NCBI GenBank assembly: GCA_964529795.1
Contig: CAZGXM010000013.1
Coordinates: 1-41,290 of the forward strand
Source of the DNA: CAZGXM01 sp964529795
GTDB lineage: Bacteria > Bacillota > JADQBR01
Reading direction: 5' to 3'
DNA length: 41,290 bases
Shown one piece after another: positions 1-8,749 of this stretch (the stretch's first letter is position 1; every line of letters begins with the position of its first letter). The translations under genes were made by a program, and so were the position numbers. The notes under the pieces were generated by a model that had not been told where the DNA came from, did no database searches, and was given only the letters and a program-made list of their open reading frames with translations.

Positions 1-2
1 AT

Positions 3-77
3 GACACCATTAAACGCTGGTTGACTGCCGCCTGCGAGCAGTCCGGCTTGGATCGTGTTAGCGGTATAATAAAATAA
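3..77 (+). CDS. C-terminal tail of an unidentified protein (cut by window edge)
   Basis: An open frame enters from the left edge and runs 24 codons to a TAA at 75-77. The readable tail is rich in Trp, Arg and Lys (starts DTIKRWLTAACEQ). It looks protein-like but is too short to assign to a family. The true start lies outside the window. It could also be chance coding. Confidence 0.3.
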   Translation, partial: DTIKRWLTAACEQSGLDRVSGIIK

Positions 78-514
78 GCTTCGGGTATTGATTGTAGAAT
101 TGCAGCTGAAATCGGCATTTTATCCATATTGCTTTTTCCACCTTCTGATAAAAAATTGTTTTTTGTATGTGTTGGATTATAAATTCTAAATTTTGCTTGT
201 TAATTCCTGCCAAAATGTGCGAAAGGGTCCAAAGCGTGTCTGAAAAGGACCATTTCGATATTCTTTGACAAAAAATATTTTTGGATTTTTATGGGTTTTT
301 CTAAGCTTCGCTGTTACCCTCCTGCAATTAATATAAGGGGGCGTACCCCCTTAACAACCCCCATTCATCAGAAAGTGCTTATACTTTTTGCCCTGAAAAT
401 ACCTATTTTCATCCCTCTGCTGGTGCCGCGCTAGCGGCATGGGTGTCTGATAAATCGAAACGAGTAGCCAGAAGGCGGGAGTAGTTTCCCGACTTCTAGC
501 TGCTCGATTTACGG
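78..514. other. 437-bp gap without a gene; several hairpins
   Basis: No convincing gene is seen. The stretch is AT-rich up to about 330 and contains inverted repeats: CGAAAgGGTCC paired with GGACCaTTTCG (220-257), AAGGGGG/CCCCCTT around a CGTA loop (335-352), GCCGC/GCGGC (about 425-438), and the long hairpin at 451-511. It is the 3' flank of the leftward glcF-like gene. The hairpins may be terminators or remains of a repeat element. Confidence 0.5.
451..511. repeat. long imperfect hairpin downstream of glcF-like gene
   Basis: TAAAT (451-455) pairs with ATTTA (507-511), CGAGTAGC (461-468) with GCTGCTCG (499-506, one G-U), AGAAG (470-474) with CTTCT (493-497), and CGGGA (476-480) with TCCCG (487-491). 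The loop is about 6 nt. It ends 4 bp from the glcF-like stop codon, so on the minus strand it would fold right after the gene. No U-tract follows, so it may protect the 3' end or be a repeat element rather than a classical terminator. Confidence 0.55.
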
Positions 515-1807
515 TTAACTTATTTTGCTGGACTGGCCGGTCTGTTTATATGCCCGGGCCAGCAGTTCCACCGGGTGTTTGATTTCCGGCGCCATGCCGT
601 GTTCCGCCAGTCCGTGCCCGAGCTGCATGGAACATGCCGGGCAGGAAGTGGTGACCAGGCCGGCCCCGGTATTTTTAATGGCGTTGATCTTGCGGCCCAA
701 AATCTTTTTGGAGAGGTCGTAATGACTGATACTGAATGTACCGGCGCCGCCGCAGCACTGGTCGGCGCCTGCCATTTCCACCAACTCCACGCCGGGGACG
801 AGTGACAGTATCTTCCGGGGCTGCCGGGCAATTCCCTGGCTTTTTACCAGGTGGCACGGGTCATGGTAAGTCACGGTGGTTTTGGGCAGCTGCCCCAGCG
901 TTTCATTCAGGTCAATTTCATCCACCAGGAATTTGTTCAGGTCGTAAATCTTACCCTGAAAATGTGCCACTGCCGCAGGCAGCTCGTCAAACAGCTGGTC
1001 GTAGTAGTCTCCCTGGAGCATACTGCTGCAGGAAGCGCAATCGCTGACGATTACGTCCACACCGGCATCATAGAATAACTGGAAATTATGGGCGGTCATG
1101 TTCTTTGCCGCTATGGCGTCACCGTTGGCAATGTGAGGCATGCCGCAGCACTGCAAATTCCTGGGTGTATATACTTCACAGTTGTTGGCGGCCAGCGCCG
1201 CCACCGTATCCCGGGCTCTATCCGGATAAAACATGTTGGTGGCGCAGCCTAAAAAGTAGCCAACGCGAATTTCCCGTTTGCCCCTGGCAGGCGCTGTTTC
1301 CGGGATCGTTTTGCTGGCCATTGTCCCGGATACCGGACCAATGAGTTTGTTAGCTTTTTCCAAGTCCTTGGAAACTAACCCCAGCAGCCCTGTCTTTTGG
1401 ACAATGCTTTTTAAACCGGTAGCCTGGTAACTCTGCAGCAGGAGACGGGCCCTGCCCAGGGTTTTCCGGTCCTTAAACATGTGGTTGAGCATAAACTTTT
1501 TTGCACTGTCTGTATTGTAATCGCTGAGATGATGGCGCATGGCCACCACCATCTGGTCCACGGGAATTCCCGAAGGACAGTCCTTGCTGCAGGATTTGCA
1601 CAATAGGCAGCGGCTTGTCCGCTCCGCCACGTCGGCAGCCGGCTCGAGCTCACCGTCCCGCAGCAGCTGGGTCAGGAAAACATGGGCTCTTGGAGCTGCA
1701 CTTTCTGTTTTAATTTCTTTAAATATGGGACAAACGGAGCGGCATTTTCCGCAGCGTACACATTTACGTAATAAATCCTTAACTGCCGGTACTTGCTGAA
1801 GCAGCAT
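515..1807 (-). CDS. glcF: GlcF-like Fe-S subunit of a 2-hydroxyacid oxidase
   Basis: The 430-aa protein has two N-terminal 4Fe-4S motifs (CVRCGKCRSVCP near residues 17-27 and CLLCKSCSKDCP near 67-78), followed by two cysteine-rich CCG domains (CCGMPH near 223 and CCGGAGTF near 354). This is the layout of glycolate oxidase subunit GlcF and of the electron-transfer subunits of anaerobic D-lactate dehydrogenases. It is expected to pass electrons from the FAD subunit to a membrane or ETF acceptor. Its start overlaps the 3' end of the upstream FAD subunit gene by 29 bp, which indicates translational coupling. The substrate cannot be read from sequence. The neighbouring lactate racemase genes favour D-lactate over glycolate, but this is an inference. 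Confidence 0.85.
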   Translation of the reverse strand: MLLQQVPAVKDLLRKCVRCGKCRSVCPIFKEIKTESAAPRAHVFLTQLLRDGELEPAADVAERTSRCLLCKSCSKDCPSGIPVDQMVVAMRHHLSDYNTDSAKKFMLNHMFKDRKTLGRARLLLQSYQATGLKSIVQKTGLLGLVSKDLEKANKLIGPVSGTMASKTIPETAPARGKREIRVGYFLGCATNMFYPDRARDTVAALAANNCEVYTPRNLQCCGMPHIANGDAIAAKNMTAHNFQLFYDAGVDVIVSDCASCSSMLQGDYYDQLFDELPAAVAHFQGKIYDLNKFLVDEIDLNETLGQLPKTTVTYHDPCHLVKSQGIARQPRKILSLVPGVELVEMAGADQCCGGAGTFSISHYDLSKKILGRKINAIKNTGAGLVTTSCPACSMQLGHGLAEHGMAPEIKHPVELLARAYKQTGQSSKIS

Positions 1808-3224
1808 TGTTGTTTCCCTCCTCGGGTAAAAGCTTGCCCGGGTTCATGATGTTTTTCGGGTCGATAGTCTTTTTAATTGCCCACATCACATCAAGGGCGC
1901 CCCCGTGTTCCTTCCGGGCATAGTGCGCGCGCACGGCGCCTACGCCGTGTTCGCCGGTGGTGACACCGCCGAGAGAGATGGCCAAGCGGTGTATTTCGTC
2001 TGCCAGTTGCTGGCCTTTTTTCACCTCTGCAGGATCTTCGGGATTAATTACCGGTGCGGTATGCACATTGCCGTCGCCGATGTGGCCGTAGTTTACCACG
2101 CCGATACCGTATTTTGCACCGATTTCTTTAATGCGGCGCAGGGATTCAGTGACCTTGTTCAGGGGGATACTGATATCCTCTCCGGCGAAAATACGACTGC
2201 CGTCAGCCCGTACCCGGGCTGCGGCAGTGGCTGTCACAGCCCGTCCCTGCCAGAGTTCTGTCATACGCTTGGGGTCGGTGGACCATTCCACCTGCCTGGC
2301 CCTCTGTCCGGCAATGCGGGAAATTTCTTCTCCTTCCCATTTGACGCCGGCGGGGTTGCCATCCAATTCAAAGAGAAGAATGGCCTCCGCATCAGGCAGG
2401 TTTATTTCCGGTTTGAATGCATTTACTGCTTTGATGGCGGAGGAATCCAGGATTTCCATTCCTGACGGTAAAATACCGCCCTTATACACATCCAGGACTG
2501 TTTGCGGTGCTTGTTCCAGGTCATCAAAGACGGCCATGAGGATGCCCCGGGCTTTTGGCTTCGGCCAGAGACGCAGGCGTATTTTGGTAATGATACCCAG
2601 TGTCCCTTCCGAACCCACAAACAGCTTTGTCAGGTTCATGCCGGATACGTTTTTGATGGCCCGGGAGTTGACGCCGCCGGTGACAATCACGTCACCGCTG
2701 GGCAGTACCACTTCCAAACCCAGGACGTACTGTTCGGTGGTACCGTATTTGACTGCCCGCAGGCCGCTGCTGTTGTTGGCAACCATGCCTCCCACGGTGC
2801 ACATTTTTGAACTGCCGGGGTCAGGCGGAAAGAACAGCCCGTACCGGGCCAACTGGTCGTTCAAGTCGGCATGCACCACGCCCGGGCGCAGCTGTACCTG
2901 CATGTTTTCCGCATCCACTTCTTCGATGGTGTCCCAGGTGGCCAGATCCATGACAATCCCGCCCTTGATTGCCAGGGCGCCGCAGGTCTCCCCGGAACCT
3001 GCCCCCCTGGGAGTGACGGGGATATCGTTTTCGTAAGCAAACTTCATTACCGAGCTGACTTCCCCGGTACTGGTGGGGGTAATGACTGCATCGGGGAGAA
3101 AGCGATTGTTACGTGCCATGAAAGAACTGTCATAAGAATAGCTTAATAAGTCCAGTTTTTCAGACAGTACCTTGTCTTTTCCCAGGATGGTACGGAGTTC
3201 TTTTGCCAGCCTTTCTTTTTGCAT
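1779..3224 (-). CDS. glcD: GlcD-like FAD-binding 2-hydroxyacid (D-lactate/glycolate) dehydrogenase
   Basis: The 481-aa protein belongs to the PCMH-type FAD oxidase family. The N-terminal half has the FAD/PP-loop pattern (TPTSTGEVSSVMKFA, then VTPRGAGSGETCGAL, then PGSSKMCTVGGMVANNSSG). The C-terminal FAD-oxidase domain has NYGHIGDGNVH and TTGEHGVG, and ends with DPKNIMNPGKLLP, as in GlcD and D-lactate dehydrogenases. It is first in a leftward two-gene operon with the Fe-S subunit. A well-placed SD (GAGGTGAGGAG on the minus strand) precedes the ATG. A TATAAT-like -10 lies on the minus strand at 3243-3248, very close to the start, which would give a short leader. It is divergent from the larA genes. 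Confidence 0.88.
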   Translation of the reverse strand: MQKERLAKELRTILGKDKVLSEKLDLLSYSYDSSFMARNNRFLPDAVITPTSTGEVSSVMKFAYENDIPVTPRGAGSGETCGALAIKGGIVMDLATWDTIEEVDAENMQVQLRPGVVHADLNDQLARYGLFFPPDPGSSKMCTVGGMVANNSSGLRAVKYGTTEQYVLGLEVVLPSGDVIVTGGVNSRAIKNVSGMNLTKLFVGSEGTLGIITKIRLRLWPKPKARGILMAVFDDLEQAPQTVLDVYKGGILPSGMEILDSSAIKAVNAFKPEINLPDAEAILLFELDGNPAGVKWEGEEISRIAGQRARQVEWSTDPKRMTELWQGRAVTATAAARVRADGSRIFAGEDISIPLNKVTESLRRIKEIGAKYGIGVVNYGHIGDGNVHTAPVINPEDPAEVKKGQQLADEIHRLAISLGGVTTGEHGVGAVRAHYARKEHGGALDVMWAIKKTIDPKNIMNPGKLLPEEGNNNAASASTGS

Positions 3225-3426
3225 TTCTCCTCACCTCGCAACTATTATACAGGAAGTTTCTAAATACTTGAATTGTTCTAATAAAAGTATCTTGTATACA
3301 TCTCCGCATTTAACTGAATAATGCTGCCTTTTATGATAAGATACTTTTCGAACATCCTCTTTATTGTAAGCATATATCAGGGATATATTTTGCTTAAAGG
3401 TGGTGAAACCCTGCAAAGGGGGAGCG
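3225..3426. other. divergent intergenic region between glcD-like and larA
   Basis: About 200 bp, AT-rich, separating the leftward oxidase operon from the rightward larA pair. It must carry both promoters. On the minus strand TATAAT (3243-3248) lies 17 bp from TTCAAG, a weak -35. No clear operator palindrome was found by eye. Confidence 0.4.
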
Positions 3427-4683
3427 ATGCGTCTGGAACTGGCCTACGGCAAAGAAGTTGTCACGGGAGAATTGAGTGAGAAAAATATTTTGGCGGAAGT
3501 TAGTCCCAAACTGGCGGCGGGAATGGCTAATCCTCTTGCCGCGGTTGAGGGTGCGCTGGCAAACCCAATCGGCAGTGACGCCTTGGCGGATATAGTAAAG
3601 AAAAAGCAGCCGCGGAAAGTAGCCATTGTGGTAAATGACGTGACCCGGCCCACGCCGTACAAGTATATGCTGCCGCCCCTGGTGGAACAACTGGAACAGG
3701 CGGGGGTCAGGGATGAGCAGGTAGTATTTGTGGTTGCCACCGGTATCCACCGGGGAAACACCGGGCAGGAAAACCGGGATACCTTTACAGCGGAAATTGT
3801 GGACCGCTTCCGGGTGGTCAATCATGACTGTGATGGCGACCTGGTTTCCCTGGGAAAGATGTCCGACGGTACCGAGCTGGTAATAAACCGGGAAGTGGCG
3901 GAAGCGGACATGGTCATTACTACGGGATTAATCGGTCTTCACTATTTTGCCGGGTATTCCGGCGGGCGCAAGTCAATTTTACCCGGTGTGGCTGCCAGGA
4001 GTTTAATTACCGGCAATCATGCCAAAATGACTGACTCCCGGGCAACCACCGGCAATTACCGGGATAACCCGGTGCACTGGCTTATGCTGGAGGCAGCACG
4101 TATGGCCGGGGTGGACTTTATTCTCAATGTGGTAACCAACACCGAAAAAGAGATAGTTTCGGTAGCGGCCGGGGATTTGGAAAAAGCCTGGCTGGCCGGC
4201 GTGAAGGCCTGCGAGGAAATGAGTGTGCTGAAGCTTTCCCGACCTGCCGATGTGGTCATTGCCGGGGCGGGCGGCCATCCCAAGGATATCAATCTCTACC
4301 AGGCCCAGAAGGCACTGGAAAATGCTGCCGGGGCGATAAGACCCGGAGGCACTGTCATTCTAGTGGCCCGGTGCGGGGAAGGATACGGCGAAGCTACATT
4401 TGCGGAATGGATCAGGGCGGCCGGTAAACTGGAAGATATTTTTACGCGTTTTGAAAACGGGTTTGTGTTGGGCGGCCATAAGGCTTTTGCCATTGCCCGG
4501 GTATTGCGGGAAAGAGATGTAATTTTGGTATCGGATATGTCCAGAGAGGATACGGAAAAGTTGTTTTTCCACTATGCCCGGGACCTAAATGAGGCCCTGG
4601 CCATGGTACGGCAAAAATATGGGGACGACTTCCAAAGCTACTTGATGCCCCAGGCAAGCCTGGTGCTACCTCTGGTAGAATAG
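3427..4683 (+). CDS. larA: LarA-family nickel-dependent lactate racemase
   Basis: The LarA/DUF2088 fold is recognisable: VNDVTRPTPY near the N-terminus, VATGIHRG, GLHYFAGYSGGRKSILPGV and ITGNHAKM. In characterised LarA these regions supply the histidines and the lysine that carries the nickel-pincer (NPN) cofactor; here the lysine should be the K of GGRKS. The protein interconverts D- and L-lactate or a related 2-hydroxyacid. The ATG at 3427 is preceded by AAAGGGGGAG at 3414-3423, so it is preferred over the in-frame GTG at 3400. This gives 418 aa, the usual family length. The cofactor genes larB, larC and larE are not in this window. The divergent GlcD/GlcF genes suggest racemisation feeding D-lactate oxidation. 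Confidence 0.88.
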   Translation: MRLELAYGKEVVTGELSEKNILAEVSPKLAAGMANPLAAVEGALANPIGSDALADIVKKKQPRKVAIVVNDVTRPTPYKYMLPPLVEQLEQAGVRDEQVVFVVATGIHRGNTGQENRDTFTAEIVDRFRVVNHDCDGDLVSLGKMSDGTELVINREVAEADMVITTGLIGLHYFAGYSGGRKSILPGVAARSLITGNHAKMTDSRATTGNYRDNPVHWLMLEAARMAGVDFILNVVTNTEKEIVSVAAGDLEKAWLAGVKACEEMSVLKLSRPADVVIAGAGGHPKDINLYQAQKALENAAGAIRPGGTVILVARCGEGYGEATFAEWIRAAGKLEDIFTRFENGFVLGGHKAFAIARVLRERDVILVSDMSREDTEKLFFHYARDLNEALAMVRQKYGDDFQSYLMPQASLVLPLVE

Positions 4684-4831
4684 TTTTATACTATAAATAA
4701 TTTAGTCCGGCGGTAACACCGGCTTGGTTAAAATATTGAAAGAGTAACAGTTCCGGTGGCTTAACAACTTGAACCAAGCCAAGCGGTGAACTTGATAATG
4801 AAACTACTGGCTGGGAAGGAGCGGCTTTATC

Positions 4832-6082
4832 ATGATGAAGGAATTCCCCGGGTTTTACAAGGTAAAACAGGCTTTTTCCAACCCCGAGGTCAAAGACATT
4901 GAGGCGGCAGTCAAGCAGGCGGTGGCAGAGACGGGAATTGCCCGAAGAATCAGGCCCGGCCAGCGTATTGCCATTACCGCTGGCAGCAGGGGTATTGCCA
5001 ATATGCCCCGGATACTGCGGCTGCTGGGAGAAGCGGTCCGCACCTTTGGCGGGGAACCGTTTCTGGTGGCGGCCATGGGCAGTCACGGCGGCGGTACCGG
5101 AGCGGGTATGCTGGATGTTTTGGCAGGTTTGGGGATCACTGAGGACTCGGTGAAAATGCCCATTGAGGCTTCTCCCCGGGTTGTCTTTCTGGGTGACACA
5201 GCCTCCGGTTTTCCCGTTTTCTGTGCCCGGGAGGCCTGCTCTGCCCGGGGGATTATTGTGGTCAACCGGGTCAAGGCGCATACTGCTTTCCGGGGTCCTC
5301 ACGAAAGCGGGCTCTTTAAAATGATGGCAGTCGGTTTGGGCCGCCCCAAAGGCGCGGCGGCAGTGCACCGGCTGGGGCCGGCATTGATGGGCCGGGCGGT
5401 GGTGGACATTGGCAGTGCCATCCTGGAGCGTGCCCCGGTAATTGGCGGCATCGGCATTGTAGAAAATGGTAATGAGGAAACCGCCCTCATCAAAGGGACG
5501 GCACCGGGGGACTTTCACCGGGTGGATGCGGAACTGCTGGTCAAGGCCAAAGAACTGATGCCTACTTTGCCGGTGGAAAAGTTAGATTTACTGGTGGTTC
5601 GGGAAATGGGCAAAAACTACAGCGGTACGGGTATGGATACCAATGTCATCGGCCGGTTTTATTTGGAGGGTATTGACGAGCCCCAAACTCCCAGAATACG
5701 CCGTATAGCGGTGCTGGGTTTATCCCCGGCATCCCATGGCAATGCCAACGGCGTGGGCCTGGCGGATTTTATTACCCGCCGTTTGTTTGCTGCCATTGAC
5801 TTTTCTGCTACATACCTGAACGGCCTGACCACCAACTTCCTGCAGAGGGTCAAAATTCCCGTTATCATGCCTGATGATGAACAGGCAGTGATCAAGGCGT
5901 GGGAAAGCCTGCGTTTGGAAGCGCCGCAGCAGGCAAGGGTAGTAATTATTCATGACACGTTAAATCTCAATGAGATATTTATCTCCCGGGCACTGAAGGA
6001 AGAAGTGGAGCAGCTAAATTATGTGACGGTGGAAAAGAAATGCATGTTGACCTTCAATCAGGGGAAGCTGGAATTAGAATAA
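4832..6082 (+). CDS. second, divergent LarA-family (DUF2088) protein
   Basis: 416 aa with a lactate-racemase-type N-terminal domain: GQRIAITAGSRGI, then FLVAAMGSHGGGT, VNRVKAHTAFRG, SGLFKMMAVGLGRPKG and AVHRLG. The conserved His and Lys positions of LarA appear to have counterparts (H in GSHGG, H in KAHT, K in LFKMM, H in VHRL), but overall it is strongly diverged from the preceding LarA. LarA homologues of this sort may racemise or epimerise other 2-hydroxyacids; the substrate here is unknown. It lies 148 bp after larA, with SD GGAAGGAG ahead of an ATG doublet at 4832/4835. A terminator follows. It is probably co-transcribed with larA. Confidence 0.7.
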   Translation: MMKEFPGFYKVKQAFSNPEVKDIEAAVKQAVAETGIARRIRPGQRIAITAGSRGIANMPRILRLLGEAVRTFGGEPFLVAAMGSHGGGTGAGMLDVLAGLGITEDSVKMPIEASPRVVFLGDTASGFPVFCAREACSARGIIVVNRVKAHTAFRGPHESGLFKMMAVGLGRPKGAAAVHRLGPALMGRAVVDIGSAILERAPVIGGIGIVENGNEETALIKGTAPGDFHRVDAELLVKAKELMPTLPVEKLDLLVVREMGKNYSGTGMDTNVIGRFYLEGIDEPQTPRIRRIAVLGLSPASHGNANGVGLADFITRRLFAAIDFSATYLNGLTTNFLQRVKIPVIMPDDEQAVIKAWESLRLEAPQQARVVIIHDTLNLNEIFISRALKEEVEQLNYVTVEKKCMLTFNQGKLELE

Positions 6083-6107
6083 AGAAAAGTTATAATATAT
6101 GCATTTT

Positions 6108-6132
6108 GCCCGGTTTTACCGGGTATTTTTTT
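6108..6132 (+). terminator. intrinsic terminator after the larA pair
   Basis: CCCGG - TTTTA - CCGGG hairpin (6109-6123) followed by TATTTTTTT. It sits 26 bp after the second larA-family stop codon. Confidence 0.8.
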
Positions 6133-6258
6133 GGAACTTTTTTCTGCCTGCCTGCGTCTAAATTATAGATTGGTATATCTTGGCGATGTTTGGTGGGAGG
6201 AATTTTACAGATCCTGCCGAAATTGGTTAAAGATACTTAAGGGGAGGGGGGAGATGTT

Positions 6259-6972
6259 TTGCCATTACTTAAACTGGAACAGATAACCCGCCAGTATAAA
6301 AGTGGTCAGGTGCGGGTTGACGCCTTAAGGGGTATAGATTTGGCTGTGGAAGAAGGTGATTTTGTTTCCGTCATGGGCCCTTCCGGTTCAGGCAAGTCAA
6401 CGCTTTTAAACATCATCGGCTGTTTGGACCGGCCCAGTTCGGGGATTTATGAACTTGCCGGCCAGCGGGTGGAAAAGCTCGGCGACAGCCGCCTGGCGGA
6501 TATCCGGAATGAATTTGTTGGTTTTGTCTTTCAAAGCTTTCACCTGCTTCCCGACCTGGATGCCCGGGCCAATGTGGAACTGCCGTTAATTTACCGGGGC
6601 GTGGCCGCCAAAGAACGGCACCGCCGGGCGGTGGCCGCTCTGGAAGCGGTGGGCCTGGGAGAGAGAGTGCATCACCGCCCGTCGCAGCTTTCCGGCGGTG
6701 AACAGCAGCGGGTTGCCATTGCCCGGTCACTGGTGGGGGAACCCAAGCTCATTTTGGCGGACGAGCCCACCGGCGCCCTGGATTCCAAAACCGGTGAGGC
6801 CATTATGGCCATATTTAATAAGCTGAATAAAGAGCAGGGGTTGACCATAGTTCAGGTTACCCATGAGGAAAATATCGCCTGTCACGGCAGACGTATCATC
6901 CGTCTCCTGGACGGGGAAGTGGAGCGGGAAGAAACGGTAAATGGAAATAATGCGGAGGTGAGTGTGCAATGA
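6259..6972 (+). CDS. MacB-type ABC exporter ATPase
   Basis: 237-aa ATP-binding subunit of the MacB/LolD class. It shows Walker A (GPSGSGKSTLLN), a Q-loop (FVFQSFHLLP), the ABC signature (LSGGEQQRVAIARSL), Walker B (LILADEPTGALD) and an H-loop (VTHEE). The start is TTG at 6259, behind GGGGGAG at 6246-6252; the nearby ATG at 6254 is out of frame. Its stop overlaps the adaptor start (ATGA), so ATPase, adaptor and permease form one tightly coupled operon. The usual role is export of peptides, antibiotics or lipids, with energy passed to the FtsX-like permease. The cargo cannot be told from sequence. Confidence 0.92.
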   Translation: MPLLKLEQITRQYKSGQVRVDALRGIDLAVEEGDFVSVMGPSGSGKSTLLNIIGCLDRPSSGIYELAGQRVEKLGDSRLADIRNEFVGFVFQSFHLLPDLDARANVELPLIYRGVAAKERHRRAVAALEAVGLGERVHHRPSQLSGGEQQRVAIARSLVGEPKLILADEPTGALDSKTGEAIMAIFNKLNKEQGLTIVQVTHEENIACHGRRIIRLLDGEVEREETVNGNNAEVSVQ

Positions 6973-8747
6973 TGCAGCGTCTGGCCATGATTTTGGTAAT
7001 AGTAGCTTTGGTATTGGGTGGTGGTTACTACTCCTACCGCCAGCTGGTACCCCCGCCGGAAGAAAAAGCCCAGGGACCGGTATACGCCACGGAAAAGGTG
7101 GTCAGGGGAGATATTGCCGTGGGTGTTGATGTCACCGGTACGCTGAACCCGTCCCGCGGCGGCAGCATCCAGGTACCCGGCGGCTATGAAAAATTCCGGT
7201 CGGGAGGCGCCAACTATGTTATTGACGAAATCCTGGTGGAAGAAGGCGACGAGGTAAAAAAAGGCCAAGTGCTGGTGAAGCTCAGCGCGCCCCAACTGGC
7301 AACGGATATTGAAAACAAGGAACAGGAATTGAAGAATAAAAAGGAGGCCCTGGCCGCGCAGCTGAACGTGCCGGTGAGCAAACTCAGCGAGGTCAACCCG
7401 GCCCAGGGTATTACCCTGCGGGCCCCCATCAGTGGCCGGGTTGTGGAATTCAAGGCCAGGGAAGGGGAAGAACTGCTGGCCGGCGCCATTGTTGCCAAAG
7501 TAGTGGATGATTCCCGGTTTACTCTCACTGCCAGGCTTACTCCCGGCGAGTTTCAGGGAGTGGAAGAGGGCGACAGGGTGGTAATGCGCTTTTCCGAATT
7601 CAGTAACCTTGTTGAAGCCCGGGTTACCGACGTTAATCCCAGCCCCGTGCCCATGACCAGCGCCGAACTGGAAGATGCCCAGTATGCCGGGGGCGGTGAT
7701 AAAGCCAATGAACATTACCAGATGGTCTACTGGGTGGAAATGGAGGGGGAAAACCCCGGCCTCATCCGCCCGGGTATGCAGGCACTGGTCGGCCTGGTCG
7801 ATAAGGATGCCGCCGGTGAAGAAATCGATGTGATGAAGGTTAAGTGGCTGCGGTACTACGCCACGGTGGCGGGCTATGCCGATGAGGAATCGGTGTTGAG
7901 CACGGCCGAAGCCATTGCTACCAAGATTTTTGTCCACAACATGGAAATGGTGAAAAAGGGCGACCCGCTGGTATCCCTCTCCGGTGAGGACGCGCGGGAA
8001 AAGATTCGCCAGGACTTGGATGAAATTCGGGATTTGGAAACGGAACTGCAGCAACTGTATGCCCAGTTCAGCCAACTGGACGTCAAGGCGCCGGTGGACG
8101 GTATCGTGGCCCGGATTGAGGGGGAACCGGGCCAGACTCTTAATTCGCCATGGTTGGGAAGTATTTATAACCCTGCGGAAATGAGCATGTGGGTGCAGGT
8201 GGATGATATGGACGTACTGCTGGTAAAACAGGACGCCCCGGTAAAGGTGACGGTAGCGGCTGTCCCCGGCAAGACTTTTGCAGGGAAAGTGAGCCACGTT
8301 TCCACCATGGGCCGGGATGAAAACGGCATTACCCGTTTCCAGGTGGGCATCGATGTCAAGGGCGGCAGTGAGCTGCGCCCGGGCATGCAGGCCCAGGCCT
8401 TTATTGATGCAGGCAGCGCCGAGGACGTGCTGCTGGTGCCCCTGGAAGCCATCTTTGAGGAAGACGGCCAGCCTAAAGTGGAAGTGCTTCAGGAAAACGG
8501 CACGCCCAAAGTTGTGCCGGTGGAACTGGGCCTGATGAACGACCGTTATGCGGAAGTGAAAAGCGGGCTAAAAGAGGGGCAACTGGTGATCACCGGCAGT
8601 ACTGCGGACCTGCTGCCCAGCCAGCATATTCAGTCCAAGGACAGTCTCTTACCCTCCAAAGATGGCGGTAATGAAGAACAGCCCGGTGGCGGGTCCGGCG
8701 GCAACGGCGGTAACGGCGGCAGCCCTGAGCCGGCCAAGGGGGAATAA
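6969..8747 (+). CDS. membrane fusion (adaptor) protein with tandemly duplicated adaptor lobes
   Basis: 592 aa, versus roughly 350-450 for typical MacA/HlyD-type adaptors. An N-terminal membrane anchor (residues 5-20) is followed by two successive adaptor-like units. Unit 1 (about 40-277) has EILVEEGDEVKKGQVLVKL, a short helical hairpin (113-138), RAPISGRVVEF and IRPGMQALV. Unit 2 (about 290-545) has MVKKGDPLVSL, a hairpin (340-370), KAPVDGIVARI and LRPGMQAQA. Paired lipoyl-like and barrel motifs recur in the same order, indicating internal duplication. The tail (565-592) is a low-complexity Gly/Asn/Pro/Glu stretch. It overlaps the ATPase gene by 4 bp and precedes the permease gene by 2 bp. 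In a Gram-positive cell it would sit outside the membrane without an outer-membrane partner. Confidence 0.82.
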   Translation: MMQRLAMILVIVALVLGGGYYSYRQLVPPPEEKAQGPVYATEKVVRGDIAVGVDVTGTLNPSRGGSIQVPGGYEKFRSGGANYVIDEILVEEGDEVKKGQVLVKLSAPQLATDIENKEQELKNKKEALAAQLNVPVSKLSEVNPAQGITLRAPISGRVVEFKAREGEELLAGAIVAKVVDDSRFTLTARLTPGEFQGVEEGDRVVMRFSEFSNLVEARVTDVNPSPVPMTSAELEDAQYAGGGDKANEHYQMVYWVEMEGENPGLIRPGMQALVGLVDKDAAGEEIDVMKVKWLRYYATVAGYADEESVLSTAEAIATKIFVHNMEMVKKGDPLVSLSGEDAREKIRQDLDEIRDLETELQQLYAQFSQLDVKAPVDGIVARIEGEPGQTLNSPWLGSIYNPAEMSMWVQVDDMDVLLVKQDAPVKVTVAAVPGKTFAGKVSHVSTMGRDENGITRFQVGIDVKGGSELRPGMQAQAFIDAGSAEDVLLVPLEAIFEEDGQPKVEVLQENGTPKVVPVELGLMNDRYAEVKSGLKEGQLVITGSTADLLPSQHIQSKDSLLPSKDGGNEEQPGGGSGGNGGNGGSPEPAKGE

Positions 8748-8749
8748 CA

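Noticed and set aside
3400..3426. GTG start for larA
   Set aside because: The ATG at 3427 has a clear SD (AAAGGGGGAG); the GTG does not.
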